A stretch of 64,000 nt of DNA from JBOICV01 sp050740255 (GCA_050740255.1 JBOICV010000139.1:1-64000), one strand, 5' to 3'. Positions 1-9,666 are shown, counted from the first letter of the stretch. The notes: generated by a model not told the origin, from the letters alone. Numbers and translations: made by a program.

Positions 1-237
1 CACCAGCGTCGCCAACTGGCGGGTAAACAAGGCCAGCTCCGTAACACTCATGCGGTTGCCGAGCTTGAAGTGCAGCCCGCGACCACGCTCTTGCTTGCCC
101 TCGACCACACTGACTTCGAGCGGGGTCAGCGTCTGTTCCCGTAACTGCTGGCGTACCGCGCGCGGCGAATCGCCTTCCAGCACGCCGCGCTTCTGGCGGC
201 CCTTCGCATCGAGTGCGACATACTCGAATGCAGGCAT
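1..237 (-). CDS. gspF: Type II secretion inner-membrane protein GspF (N-terminal part, runs off the window)
   Basis: The first 79 codons of a gene that continues beyond base 1. The product begins MPAFEYVALDAKGRQKRG, the typical N-terminus of GspF/PilC-family platform proteins, followed by the conserved stretch reading ELALFTRQLATLV. GspF is the polytopic inner-membrane platform of the type II secretion system and contacts the GspE ATPase. The start codon overlaps the stop of the upstream 1390-residue gene (TGATG), which fixes the start and suggests translational coupling. In most type II operons gspF follows gspE directly; here a large gene lies between them. The family call is firm even though most of the protein is outside the window. 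Confidence 0.9.
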   Translation of the reverse strand, partial: MPAFEYVALDAKGRQKRGVLEGDSPRAVRQQLREQTLTPLEVSVVEGKQERGRGLHFKLGNRMSVTELALFTRQLATLV

Positions 238-3200
238 CAGGAAGCCTCGGGTGCGTCCGGACGATTTACAACCGTGGGCTTCTTCTTCCAGATTCCATGC
301 AGGCAATACTGCGTCCAGCCCCAGCGGAGCCAGGCGAGCAGGCTATTCGCCAGCCACAGTGCCCACAGCAGCATCAGCACACGATAAATCCAGATAGAAA
401 CGGAGAATACCCAGACCTGCGGCAAAGAGCCGTCATAGCGGTCTTGAAACCACTTGAGTTCATAGGCCGACGAGCCGTTGCCAACAATCTGCATATCCGG
501 CGTACCGAGCAGGCCGCGCTCGACGGCGTAAATCAGCAGCGACAGCGCGATCAAGGTGAGCAATGCGAGGCCCGTCTGCATGATATTGAAGCGGCGGATA
601 GGGAGATTTTCAGGAGCACGTCCACGCAGACCCAGCGCCATCAGCCAAGCGACAACAATACCCGCGGCCCATACCGGAATCTGGGACAGCCCGATCATCA
701 GCAGAACCCATTGCCGCAGTCCGAGCGGGGTCAGCGGAATCCGGTTCAGTGCAATCGCGATAACGAGGAGCACTGCAAGCAGTGGCCAGAACAATACGGC
801 GGGACCAAGATTCGGGCCGTTAAGCAGCAGTGTCCAGCGGTCCGGCGGCATACGCACCACGACCTCGCCATTGACGCCGGGCTGGCCCAGATCCAGTTTG
901 GGTGAGCGTGTGATCCAGCCGATACCATCCGCCGAGCGCAATTGCAGATTCACGTTCTGCTCGCCCGGACGTAGCGGCAAAATCACGCGCCCGTTTTCCA
1001 CGCGCGACGGTTGTTGCTGGCCGTCAATGTGCAGGTGTTGAACGCTCAGGCCCTCTGGCAGGCTGAGAATGTGTTGGCCGCCCTGGCTGGCGCGCAGTCG
1101 CAGGCTTAGTTCCATGTCCGCCGCGCGTTTGCCCGGCTGCATCTGCAAGGCGGCGCTGTCCAGCGTGACGACTTGTCCCTGCGCAGCGGCGGGACGCGTA
1201 ATTGAAACATCAACGGTTTCGCCTGGCCAAGGCTGGTAAGTGGGCAGCCACCAGTCGGCTTCCTGATGCAGCACGGGGGCGATGCCGGTGATATCGGCGT
1301 GCCAGATCGGAGCGACGTCGAAACGCCAGATTTCCACGGCGTCACGGTCGGGCGGAGCGATCAGCTTGAACCTAGGTGTCACCGGCAACCGCGAATTCCA
1401 GCCTGACTCCGTCTGCCCCGGCGCGAGCGCCAGTTGTACTTGGCCCTCGGCGACGCGGACGTGCTCGCCGATTACCGCTTCGCCCGCCAGCAAGGGAATG
1501 GCGACGACGACTGCCGTATGCGTCACGCCCACGCGTTGTACGACGGTCGCCACATCCCAATCGAGGCCCAGACGCAAGGTCCGCCGCACGATGAGCAGGG
1601 GCGGTAATGTCTGTTGGCTCGTCGTGCTGCCGGCGTCACGCGCGCCCTCGGCTTGCTGGCGGAGCAGTTGCAGTACTTCTGCTGGCTGGCCTTGTTCATC
1701 GACACCGGCGAGCAGCCAGCCCGCAACATCCGCGCTGACGCGATAGGGTTTCAAAGGCAGCGGCAGTTGCAGCGCGTTAATTCCGGCGAGCCCGCCGCTG
1801 ATCGTGATCTCGTGCCGGCCGGCCGGTAGTCTGAGCCATAACGCGCCCCCGTCGAGGTGCCGCAGTTCGGCTGGGGCGCCATCCAGCAGCACTGAATCGG
1901 GCTGCCACACCGCGCCTTGCTCCACGTCGTTTTGCAAGGGCAGCGGCAGCGGGATACCGGTTTCGATTTGCGCCTCGGCGGTCATGCGCAGGCTCAGTCG
2001 TTCCCCCGCAATATTCAGCAACAGTCGCGGCGCCGCGGCGCACGCGGGCATGCACTCAGGCGGCGCCAGTAGCCGTGCGCGCAGCTCGTCGAGAATCTCC
2101 TGAGAAGGTGTCGGCGGCGGAACCGGTGGCGCGGCCTCTTCCGCAGCCCTGGCCTGTGGTGCAGGGCCGGCGCACAACACCGCGACCAGCAATACCGTGG
2201 CGCCCGGCCCGGCTGGCGCCACAGAGCGCAGCCAGCCGCGACCACCGCCCAGCTTCAACTGCATCCAGCGCGCAAACAGCAATGCGATCAGCCCGAGCGA
2301 GAGCAGGTTGAGAATGCGCGTAAGCCAAGGCGGCATCAGCCAGAGCCGGACGCTTTGATCCGTCGTCACCGGACCCGCCCAGGATAGCTGCGCCGTGCGC
2401 CACGACCATTGCGGCAGACCCGGTCCGGTTTGCGTCAGCACGTTGGGGTCCATGCGCTGAATGGACTGCTGCGAGACTTTGCGGTCGCGCGCAGCGGAGT
2501 CGTAGCCGGCGACGGACTTGGCCATCCGTCCGACAGACCGCTCCGCATATTCGAACGCTTCCGGTACCGCCTGCGCCATCGGTGCTTCCGGCACGGCACG
2601 GTTCTGCACGCTTGCTGAAACCGCGGCTTCCTTCTTGTCGGCCACACCGAAAGCGGGGTAGGGCAATTCAAGCTGCGGATGGAGAGCGATTCGCGACTGC
2701 TGGACGGCGAAGGGGATGGCCACCAGCAGTAACGCAATTGCCGAGACCCAACGGTAACGCGCCAGCCAGGCTTGTAGACGGGAGGTCTGGAAAGAGGCCG
2801 GCAGAGCACGCAATAGCGAGATCGCGGCGATGAGGTTTAACCACGTCCAGCGCGGCGCGTTCGGTTCGTGCCAGGTCAGCGCGAGCGCAATCACGCTCAG
2901 GACGCCCGCTGTCGGTCCGAACAAACGCAATGCGGCAACGCTGGCGATGAGCACGATGAACAAATCCAGCAGGGTCCAGCGCGACAGCCAGGTGTCGGGG
3001 ACGTTGTCCGCGCCGGGGGCGGCCAGCAGGCGCCAGCCCGGTGGCAGGTGCAGTGTGGTCTGTATGCTTTGCAGGTCGGTGGTCCAGCCAGTAGCAGGCA
3101 GGTGACGCAGCGGCGCGTCGACGCGACTGTCTGCCGTCAGATTCAGCTGGCCGTGGCGCACTTCGACGCCCAAGGCCTCGCCGAAGTGCGTAATGAGCTG

Positions 3201-4409
3201 CGGCTCGCCATCGATCTGCACGCGACCCAGAGCGATGGGCGCCTGCGCCGAGAGCCGCCAACTGCGGCTCAAGCTGCCGGACAAGTGGTCGCGCAAGCTG
3301 TAACCGCCGCCGTCAAAATCGAGCCACAACTCGCGTCGCAGCGCCAGCTGGTCGGGCCCGGGTTGCGGATCGCCGCGCCGCTTCTCAGCCAGGACGAGCG
3401 TGCCGCCGGCTTGCAGCAGATACGCCGGCAGTTCTTGCCACTCTGCTGGCGTCTGCGCCTGGCGCGGGTCTATCCCCGGCGCACCGGACAGTTCCACCAC
3501 ACGCAGATCGTTGCGCGCGCGGAACGACCACACCTCTTCGCTTGGCCAGGGCGGGGCGAGTTGCGGCGCGGCAAGCTCGGTCACCGGACCTGGTGCGCGC
3601 GCGCCAACGCTGAACTGCCAAACGCCAGGTCGAACTTGCACGCGCAGTCGGCCGTCATCTTCAAGGCGCGCGGGGAGATTACCCTCGATAACCAACGGGA
3701 TGAATCCGGGCAGCAAGACCGGACCGATTAATTCGTTACGCACCGTTCCGGCCGCTTCCAGCTGGACGCGGGTAAGGACTTGCAGCGGGACAGCGTCGTC
3801 CACCAGCCGAAACACGCGCAGGCTCAGGTGATTGGTCGGCGCCTGACTGTCCGTGCTGGGCTGGTTCAGCCAGATGTGACTGCGGGAATCACGTGCCGGA
3901 TGCGGCCGCGCCACGCCATTGAAACTGAGCGAGAGCAGGCCGGTTTCCGGGGGCACACGCAAAGACTTTGGTGGACTCTGCCAGGTGAAGCGTCCGCTCA
4001 ATTGGTACACACCAGGCGTAAGGAAAACAGCAGGATTGCCGTCGATCGGTAATACCGCCGTCTCGCGGCCATTGGCCGCGACCCCCAACGGCCACATTGC
4101 GCCGTCGCCGGGCAGAGCCAGCCAAGCCGGCGCGTTGAGGCGTGCGCTGAGTTCAAAGTCCCCGCCGCCGTCGCCGAGTTTCAGCTCCAGCCGCGCTGGC
4201 CACACGCAAAGCCGCTGTCCCGCATCCTGGTAAGCGGGTGGACATAACTGCTGTTCCGCTCCGTGCAGCACCCAGCCGACCCAGGGCTTGAGTGGCTCTG
4301 GCACGTCGGCGCGTGCCAGGGGCACGGCCTGCGCCGCGCCGCCGAGGGATAGCGCGCAGCTCAACGCAGCGCAACGCAGTAGCTCTGGTGTGGGACGCCG
4401 GGATGGCAC
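237..4409 (-). CDS. Large multi-domain membrane protein of unknown function inside the type II secretion operon (1390 aa)
   Basis: I do not recognise a named family. What can be seen: a signal peptide (about residues 1-28, ending AQA), a beta-rich presumed periplasmic region to about 475, hydrophobic segments near 478-512, 522-535, 553-570 and 697-715, a second signal-like hydrophobic stretch near 737-755, a second beta-rich region (about 785-1190), then hydrophobic segments near 1205-1222, 1233-1260, 1276-1296 and 1330-1365. The two soluble regions look like a duplicated module: each opens with a cysteine pair (C56/C68 and C786/C790), followed by a strand-rich stretch ending in a PG/PAG turn. 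The gene starts 4 nt after gspE stops and its stop overlaps the gspF start, so it belongs to the operon. An envelope role tied to secretion is inference from context only. Confidence 0.75.
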   Translation of the reverse strand: MPSRRPTPELLRCAALSCALSLGGAAQAVPLARADVPEPLKPWVGWVLHGAEQQLCPPAYQDAGQRLCVWPARLELKLGDGGGDFELSARLNAPAWLALPGDGAMWPLGVAANGRETAVLPIDGNPAVFLTPGVYQLSGRFTWQSPPKSLRVPPETGLLSLSFNGVARPHPARDSRSHIWLNQPSTDSQAPTNHLSLRVFRLVDDAVPLQVLTRVQLEAAGTVRNELIGPVLLPGFIPLVIEGNLPARLEDDGRLRVQVRPGVWQFSVGARAPGPVTELAAPQLAPPWPSEEVWSFRARNDLRVVELSGAPGIDPRQAQTPAEWQELPAYLLQAGGTLVLAEKRRGDPQPGPDQLALRRELWLDFDGGGYSLRDHLSGSLSRSWRLSAQAPIALGRVQIDGEPQLITHFGEALGVEVRHGQLNLTADSRVDAPLRHLPATGWTTDLQSIQTTLHLPPGWRLLAAPGADNVPDTWLSRWTLLDLFIVLIASVAALRLFGPTAGVLSVIALALTWHEPNAPRWTWLNLIAAISLLRALPASFQTSRLQAWLARYRWVSAIALLLVAIPFAVQQSRIALHPQLELPYPAFGVADKKEAAVSASVQNRAVPEAPMAQAVPEAFEYAERSVGRMAKSVAGYDSAARDRKVSQQSIQRMDPNVLTQTGPGLPQWSWRTAQLSWAGPVTTDQSVRLWLMPPWLTRILNLLSLGLIALLFARWMQLKLGGGRGWLRSVAPAGPGATVLLVAVLCAGPAPQARAAEEAAPPVPPPTPSQEILDELRARLLAPPECMPACAAAPRLLLNIAGERLSLRMTAEAQIETGIPLPLPLQNDVEQGAVWQPDSVLLDGAPAELRHLDGGALWLRLPAGRHEITISGGLAGINALQLPLPLKPYRVSADVAGWLLAGVDEQGQPAEVLQLLRQQAEGARDAGSTTSQQTLPPLLIVRRTLRLGLDWDVATVVQRVGVTHTAVVVAIPLLAGEAVIGEHVRVAEGQVQLALAPGQTESGWNSRLPVTPRFKLIAPPDRDAVEIWRFDVAPIWHADITGIAPVLHQEADWWLPTYQPWPGETVDVSITRPAAAQGQVVTLDSAALQMQPGKRAADMELSLRLRASQGGQHILSLPEGLSVQHLHIDGQQQPSRVENGRVILPLRPGEQNVNLQLRSADGIGWITRSPKLDLGQPGVNGEVVVRMPPDRWTLLLNGPNLGPAVLFWPLLAVLLVIAIALNRIPLTPLGLRQWVLLMIGLSQIPVWAAGIVVAWLMALGLRGRAPENLPIRRFNIMQTGLALLTLIALSLLIYAVERGLLGTPDMQIVGNGSSAYELKWFQDRYDGSLPQVWVFSVSIWIYRVLMLLWALWLANSLLAWLRWGWTQYCLHGIWKKKPTVVNRPDAPEAS

Positions 4410-4413
4410 CGTG

Positions 4414-5892
4414 TCAGCCTTCGCGCGTCACGCGCAGCACTTCTTCCAGCGTGGTTTCGCCGGCCAGGATGCGCCGCCGGCCGTCGTCGTTGATGCTGGG
4501 CGAGGTTTTTCGCGCGTGCGCCTCCAGCGTGGGCTCCGCTGTACCGTCATGAATCAAAGTGCGCATCGTATCGTCCAGCGCAATCAGCTCGTAGATTCCG
4601 GTGCGGCCGCGGTAACCCAGATGATTGCAGGCCGGACAACCGACCGCGTGTTGCAGATTGATCTCGCGCTCATCCTTGATTTTGAGCAGTTCACGTTCGC
4701 GCTTGTCGGCCGGACTGGACTTCTTGCAGGCCGGGCAGAGCACGCGCACCAGGCGCTGGGCCATCAGCCCGATCATGCTGGACGCCAGCAGAAAAGGTTC
4801 CACGCCCATATCGCGCAGGCGGAGAATGGCGCCGACCGCGGTATTGGTATGCAAGGTCGAGAGCACCAGATGGCCGGTAAGCGAGGCCTGTACCGCAATC
4901 TCGGCGGTTTCCAGATCACGCACCTCACCGACCATGATCACGTCCGGGTCCTGGCGCAAATAGGCGCGCAGGCCGCGCGCAAAAGTCAGTTCAACTTTGA
5001 GATTGACCTGCATCTGGCTGATGCCGTCAATGTAGTACTCGATCGGGTCCTCGACGGTGAGGATGTTGCGCGACTTGTCATTGATGCGCGACAGTGAAGC
5101 ATAGAGCGTGGTGGTTTTCCCGGATCCAGTCGGGCCGGTAACGAGAATGATGCCGTGCGGGCGATGAATCAGCTCGTCCATCACCTGCATGGTCTTTACG
5201 TCCATGCCGAGATGACCGAGGTCGAGCCGGCCGATTTGCTTGTCGAGCAGGCGCAACACCACCCGTTCGCCGTGGCCGGCCGGTACGGTGGAGACCCGCA
5301 CGTCCACGGCGCGGCCGGCCAGTCGCAGCGAGATGCGGCCATCCTGCGGCAGACGCTTCTCGGCGATGTCCAGTTTGGCCAGCACTTTTACGCGCGACAC
5401 GATTTGCGCCGCCAGGCCCTTGGGCGGCGTCAGCACTTCGCGCAGCACCCCGTCCACGCGGAAGCGCACCACCAGCTTGGATTCGTAAGGCTCGATATGG
5501 ATGTCGGACGCGTTCTGCTTGATCGCTTCGGTCAGCAGCGCATTGATCAAGCGGATGATCGGCGCATCGTCCTGACTTTCCGCCAGGTCTTCGGGTTCGG
5601 CCAGCGCCTGCGCCGCACTGGAAAGGTCCAGCTCGTCGTCAATGTCCTGAATCGCCAACATCGCATCCGCACTCTGCTCGGAGTAAGTGCGTTGCAGCAG
5701 CCGGTCGAATTCCTCGGTGGAGACCTGACGCGGTCGCACGGAGCGGCCCAGATAGCGGCGCAGCTCGGTCAGCGCCTGCACCGTCGTGCCGGCGCGGCAG
5801 ATGACTTCCAGTTGCTCCGCCTGCTGCTCGCCCAACAGGACTCCGTGCCGCTTCGCAAAGGCAAAGGGCAGGCTGCGGACCGCCTCCGTCAT
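4414..5892 (-). CDS. gspE: Type II secretion ATPase GspE
   Basis: A 492-residue cytoplasmic ATPase that powers pseudopilus assembly. The N-terminal GspE/PilB domain (about 1-100) is followed by the ATPase core. Walker A GPTGSGKT is at 253-260, the Asp box region DPIEYY at about 282-287, Walker B-like VIMVGEVRD at 318-326, and the histidine box STLHTN at about 345-350. The zinc-binding tetracysteine loop is present as two CPAC motifs (C387/C390 and C419/C422), which favours GspE over most PilT-type ATPases. Length is usual for the family. Its ATG overlaps the gspD stop by 4 nt, and the next gene begins 4 nt after its stop. Confidence 0.95.
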   Translation of the reverse strand: MTEAVRSLPFAFAKRHGVLLGEQQAEQLEVICRAGTTVQALTELRRYLGRSVRPRQVSTEEFDRLLQRTYSEQSADAMLAIQDIDDELDLSSAAQALAEPEDLAESQDDAPIIRLINALLTEAIKQNASDIHIEPYESKLVVRFRVDGVLREVLTPPKGLAAQIVSRVKVLAKLDIAEKRLPQDGRISLRLAGRAVDVRVSTVPAGHGERVVLRLLDKQIGRLDLGHLGMDVKTMQVMDELIHRPHGIILVTGPTGSGKTTTLYASLSRINDKSRNILTVEDPIEYYIDGISQMQVNLKVELTFARGLRAYLRQDPDVIMVGEVRDLETAEIAVQASLTGHLVLSTLHTNTAVGAILRLRDMGVEPFLLASSMIGLMAQRLVRVLCPACKKSSPADKRERELLKIKDEREINLQHAVGCPACNHLGYRGRTGIYELIALDDTMRTLIHDGTAEPTLEAHARKTSPSINDDGRRRILAGETTLEEVLRVTREG

Positions 5893-7961
5893 CGGGGTGG
5901 AGATGAGCTGCCGTTGGACTTGAAGGACGGCGGTTCCGGCACCGGGCTGACCGGCGAAGTGCGCCCGTCAGGCGCCGGCGGAATGGGCGCCGCCGCTCCG
6001 GAGGGAGGTCCCGATCCTGACGGAAGCGTTTCCGGCAGCAGGGCCTTTTCTTTCTTGCGTATCATCAAGGTCGTATCGTCAATATTCTCGAGCTGTTTGC
6101 TACGCACGAAGTCGTACTTGCGGCGCGTGTAGTAATCCGCCTGGACGTTGCTGCGCAGAATGACCGGCCGGATAAAGACCATCAGGTTCTGCTTGTTGTT
6201 CCGCACGGATTGCGACTTGAACAGATTGCCGATTATGGGGATGTCGCCCAGCAGTGGAATCTTGGTCTCGTTTTCCGTCACGTTGTCGTCGATCAGGCCG
6301 CCCAGCACCAGCGTGGCGCCGCTTTCCACCAGCACCACAGTCGAGATGGTGCGTCTATTCGTGATCAAGTCCTGGGCCTGACTCTGGCCCGAGCCGCCAG
6401 CGGCGATGCTGGAGGTTTCCTGTTCGATCTTGAGCTGTACCGTATCACCCTCGTTGATCTGCGGTGTGATCTTGAGTGTCAGGCCGACGTCGCGGCGCTC
6501 GATGGTCTGGAACGGGTTGACCGCACCCGGCGTGCCGGAGCCAGTGTTGGTGAATGAGCCGGTGAGAAAGGGTACTTCCTGGCCCACTTTGATCTCGGCT
6601 TCCTCGTTATCCAGCGTAATCAAGGTGGGCGTCGACAGAATATTGGTGTTGCCATCGCCCGCCAGCGCGCGCAGCAAAAACACGAACTCCGTACCGTCCT
6701 TGGAATAGCCGCCCGCGAGGTTCAGGCCGCTGCGCAGCAGGCCTGCAGGACTGCCGGCCGCCACCGCCGCCGCGACCTGTGCCGGATCCAGGCTTAGCAA
6801 ACCGGCTGCGGCGATATCCTCGTTGTCGAAGACGGCGAAATCAATACCCAGGTCGCGCTGCTTGTTGATACTCACCTCCGCGATGATGGCTTCGACCAGC
6901 ACCTGCGCGCGACGGATGTCGAGTTGCTCGATGACGCTCTTGATCGCGCGCATGGTTTTCGGCGGCGCCGTGATCACCAGTGCGTTGGTATCCGGGTCCG
7001 GCAGAATACGTACGCCCGGAAAACTGCCGCCACCGCCGGAGGAGGTCGCACCACCCGCTGCCGCGGCTTTGGCCGCCGTGGCGGCGCCTTCGCCCACTTG
7101 CACCTGCTCGGCGTAACCCTCAAGAATTTTGGCGAGGTCTTCGGCTTTGGCATAGCGCAGATAAACCACCTGCGTGCCGCCAGCCTGTTCCACCGGTGTA
7201 TCGAGATGGGTGATGATGCTGCGCACACGCAAGCGTTCGCTCTTGTCGCCGCTGATCAGGACGCTATTGGTGCGTTCGTCGGCGATCACGGCCACGCCCT
7301 GTGCGCTGGGATCGGTTTTCTTCGCCTCGGCGCCAAGGTTAAGGCCGGTGACCACACGCACGATCTCGGCGGCGCTGGCATTTTCCAGCGATACGACCTC
7401 GATCTCGGCGTCGCCGGTCTGATCCATCCGCTCGATGATCTGCGTCATGCGCTTCACATTGGCGGAACGGTCGGAAATGATCAGCATATTGGCCGGCGCG
7501 TAGGCGGCGAGATGTCCCGCCTGCGGCACCAGGGGGCGCAGAATAGCGACCAGCTGAGTGGACGAGACGTTCTTCAACTCGATCACCTGGGTGACCATAT
7601 CTTCATAACGTCGGCCATCGCTGACGGCAGCGCCGGCTTCCTGTTTGGCGATAATTTCCGGCACGATCTTGGTCACATCACCCGCCGGGATGGCGGCAAA
7701 GCCATGCACTTGCAGAATGGAGAGGAAGGTGGCGTAAACGCCCTCGGCATCCATCGGGGTGGCCGAGATCACGGTTACGTTGGCTTTCACCCGCGGATCC
7801 ACCACGAAATTGCGGCCGGTGAGTTCGCTCACGGTCGCAATCAGCGTGGCGATGTCGGCGTCCTGAAAATTGAGGGTGAAATCCTCCTGCGCCTGCGCGG
7901 CCAGCGTGGCGAGCAACGCCACGCCTCCGGCGAGAATCAGCGCACGCATAGGCTTGAACAT
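5889..7961 (-). CDS. gspD: Type II secretion outer-membrane secretin GspD
   Basis: A 690-residue secretin forming the outer-membrane channel. A signal peptide (about 1-24, AQA then QE) precedes the N0 domain (about 26-95, with FQDADIATLI) and the N1-N3 ring-building domains, which carry repeated VxxLxxASA-type helices. The N3 region contains a Gly/Ser/Ala-rich insertion at about 310-335. The secretin core (about 350-605) has the hallmark VPFLTGSF and LVLGGLID segments. About 80 residues beyond the core form a basic, then Pro/Ser-rich tail that may hold an S-domain-like pilotin site. The gene lies 13 nt after gspC and overlaps gspE by 4 nt. Confidence 0.95.
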   Translation of the reverse strand: MFKPMRALILAGGVALLATLAAQAQEDFTLNFQDADIATLIATVSELTGRNFVVDPRVKANVTVISATPMDAEGVYATFLSILQVHGFAAIPAGDVTKIVPEIIAKQEAGAAVSDGRRYEDMVTQVIELKNVSSTQLVAILRPLVPQAGHLAAYAPANMLIISDRSANVKRMTQIIERMDQTGDAEIEVVSLENASAAEIVRVVTGLNLGAEAKKTDPSAQGVAVIADERTNSVLISGDKSERLRVRSIITHLDTPVEQAGGTQVVYLRYAKAEDLAKILEGYAEQVQVGEGAATAAKAAAAGGATSSGGGGSFPGVRILPDPDTNALVITAPPKTMRAIKSVIEQLDIRRAQVLVEAIIAEVSINKQRDLGIDFAVFDNEDIAAAGLLSLDPAQVAAAVAAGSPAGLLRSGLNLAGGYSKDGTEFVFLLRALAGDGNTNILSTPTLITLDNEEAEIKVGQEVPFLTGSFTNTGSGTPGAVNPFQTIERRDVGLTLKITPQINEGDTVQLKIEQETSSIAAGGSGQSQAQDLITNRRTISTVVLVESGATLVLGGLIDDNVTENETKIPLLGDIPIIGNLFKSQSVRNNKQNLMVFIRPVILRSNVQADYYTRRKYDFVRSKQLENIDDTTLMIRKKEKALLPETLPSGSGPPSGAAAPIPPAPDGRTSPVSPVPEPPSFKSNGSSSPPR

Positions 7962-7974
7962 TCGTTATCTCTAG

Positions 7975-8859
7975 TTATTGCAGGTTGACGTTGACCGTTC
8001 GTGTCTGACCGGCGCGTTCCAAAGTCAGGGTAAGGCTGCTGGCCTGCGCCAGAGTACTCAGCATTTGCAGACTTTTGGCCGGATCGTCCAAGGTCACGCC
8101 GTTGACGCTGGTCACCAACTCTCCGGCCTGCAGTCCCAAATTACCGAACAGCTCCCGGTTCTTGCCGGGATACAAGCGGTAACCCTGCAGCTTGCCTTCA
8201 TTGTAAACGGGCTGGATGCGGATGTATTCCCCGGCCTTGGCCGGGTTGGCGAGAATCTGCTCGCGCACGCTCTTGAGTTCGGTCAGCGTACCGGGCGCGA
8301 GTCCGCCTGGCGGCGCTACGGCGGGGAGGGCAGCGGTGTTCGGCAGGCTGGGCGATTTATTCGGCTCCAGCCGTAGCGTTTCGTAGCGGCCGTTGCGCAA
8401 GAGAATGACGCGATCGGCGTAAATCGCGGAAATCTTGACGCCGCCCGGCAAGTCATCGTCAATCGCGTAGGAGCGTTGTTTCCCGGCGCTGTCCTTGATC
8501 AGCGCGCGCGATTCTTCCGGCACCGTCGCGGCGAAGATGCCGGTCAGGATCAGATTCAGGCGGGTGTCGGGCGCTTCCAACTTAATGTCGGTCGTCGTGG
8601 GACTGAGCTCGCGCACGCCGAATAAATGGGTGGAAAGAACTGCTCCGACATCGCTCTGCGCCGTCAGCGGTACTGGCAAGCCAGCCGAATTGCCAGCGCC
8701 GGGACCTGAATCATTTGAGTTGACCGGCACCAGGAGCCAGAAGAGCTGTGCCGCGGTGAAGGCCAGCAGTGCAATTAAAGCGAGGTTAATCCAGGGCAGC
8801 ACACGCTGGCTGGCGGCATCCCAATCGAGGGTCTGCAGTCGGGCGACTGTTAGATTCAT
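7975..8859 (-). CDS. gspC: Type II secretion inner-membrane protein GspC
   Basis: A 294-residue bitopic protein that links the inner-membrane platform to the GspD secretin. A short cytoplasmic N-terminus is followed by one membrane span (about 26-46), a Pro/Ser/Gly linker, and the homology-region domain (about 80-170, with ILTGIFAA and SRALI then DRVILLRNGRYETL). The C-terminal PDZ domain (about 210-290) carries LGLQAGELVTSVNG. This is standard GspC architecture. About 130 nt separate it from the next upstream minus-strand gene, room for its own promoter, though no convincing -35/-10 pair was identified there. Confidence 0.92.
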   Translation of the reverse strand: MNLTVARLQTLDWDAASQRVLPWINLALIALLAFTAAQLFWLLVPVNSNDSGPGAGNSAGLPVPLTAQSDVGAVLSTHLFGVRELSPTTTDIKLEAPDTRLNLILTGIFAATVPEESRALIKDSAGKQRSYAIDDDLPGGVKISAIYADRVILLRNGRYETLRLEPNKSPSLPNTAALPAVAPPGGLAPGTLTELKSVREQILANPAKAGEYIRIQPVYNEGKLQGYRLYPGKNRELFGNLGLQAGELVTSVNGVTLDDPAKSLQMLSTLAQASSLTLTLERAGQTRTVNVNLQ

Positions 8860-8988
8860 ACGGGTAATCGAGTGCGCGGGCTGGCCGCGTCAGTTTCCAC
8901 TTGCGACTTCATCACTAAATGCCTGAACTGTCAAAAAAATACCAGACGTTGAGCGGACCGTGGTTTGTGACTGCGGCGGCGTCATTGC

Positions 8989-9579
8989 TTATTGGGCTGC
9001 GGCAGGAGCGGCTGGTGTACTTTCAAGGGGCGCGGGCGTAACAACGGCGGGCGGCTTGGCGTAAGGTTGCGGTAGCGGTGCGTCGGCGCCCCGTGTAGGC
9101 GGTGTGGCGGCATCATTTTCCCGCGCATCACGCTTGAGCCGTTGCACTTTTTCCTCACCGCGGTGCTCAAACACCACACGGTCTTTCTGCACTTCTTTCA
9201 CCAACAAACCGCTTTCCGGCTGCTGGCCGGTGACATACCACTTGCTCTGTCCATCCGGCCCCCGCAGCAGGGCGCGCGAAGCGGTCGGCGGATTGCTGAC
9301 AAAGGTTGCCTGCAGCCGATAACCGGTTTCATCCACCGGCGCCGGGTCTGGTGGCGCTGTTTCAAGTGGCAGCTCCGGATCGAGCACCGGGGCCGAGCTG
9401 GCTTCAACCAGGACGGGGAGCGCTGGTGTGGCAGCGGGCATCTCGTCGACGCCGAGACCGAAACGCTGCATGATGATCTGGGCTGCAATCACCCCCACGA
9501 CCACCACGCAGCAGCCCGCGAGCAAGCGCAGAACGGTGAGGACGGCGGAACCCTGCTGGGACATGTCGGGGACACTCAA
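8989..9579 (-). CDS. Small GspC-like membrane-anchored protein
   Basis: A 196-residue protein with a single N-terminal membrane span (about 14-36), a Pro/Ala-rich linker, a small folded domain (about 85-150) and a Pro/Ala-rich tail. The folded part reads GYRLQATFVSNPPTASRALL and then KDRVVFEHRGEEKVQRL, which resembles the GspC/PilP homology-region fold (compare LTGIFAA, SRALI and DRVILLRNGRYETL in the neighbouring GspC). No PDZ domain follows. It lies just upstream of gspC on the same strand, so a role in the same secretion system is likely. The similarity is read by eye and would need a profile search. Its promoter region is shared, divergently, with clpS. Confidence 0.6.
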   Translation of the reverse strand: MSVPDMSQQGSAVLTVLRLLAGCCVVVVGVIAAQIIMQRFGLGVDEMPAATPALPVLVEASSAPVLDPELPLETAPPDPAPVDETGYRLQATFVSNPPTASRALLRGPDGQSKWYVTGQQPESGLLVKEVQKDRVVFEHRGEEKVQRLKRDARENDAATPPTRGADAPLPQPYAKPPAVVTPAPLESTPAAPAAAQ

Positions 9580-9593
9580 GACGGGTCAGGCAA

Positions 9594-9601
9594 ATTATAA
9601 T
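9594..9601. promoter_or_regulatory. Divergent -10-like box between the GspC-like gene and clpS
   Basis: The sequence ATTATAAT contains TATAAT on both strands, in the 87-bp gap between the two divergent starts. No good -35 box is spaced 16-18 nt away on either side, so this is a weak call. Confidence 0.3.
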
Positions 9602-9666
9602 GATGTCATGAGGCGCAAACCGTCCGATCGAGCGGAGGACGCAGCCAAGTCGGCAGATTTGACGAT

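Noticed and set aside
6924..7988. A 354-residue open frame antisense to gspD
   Set aside because: It is a His/Asp/Gly-rich shadow of the GspD frame, without motifs or a ribosome-binding site.
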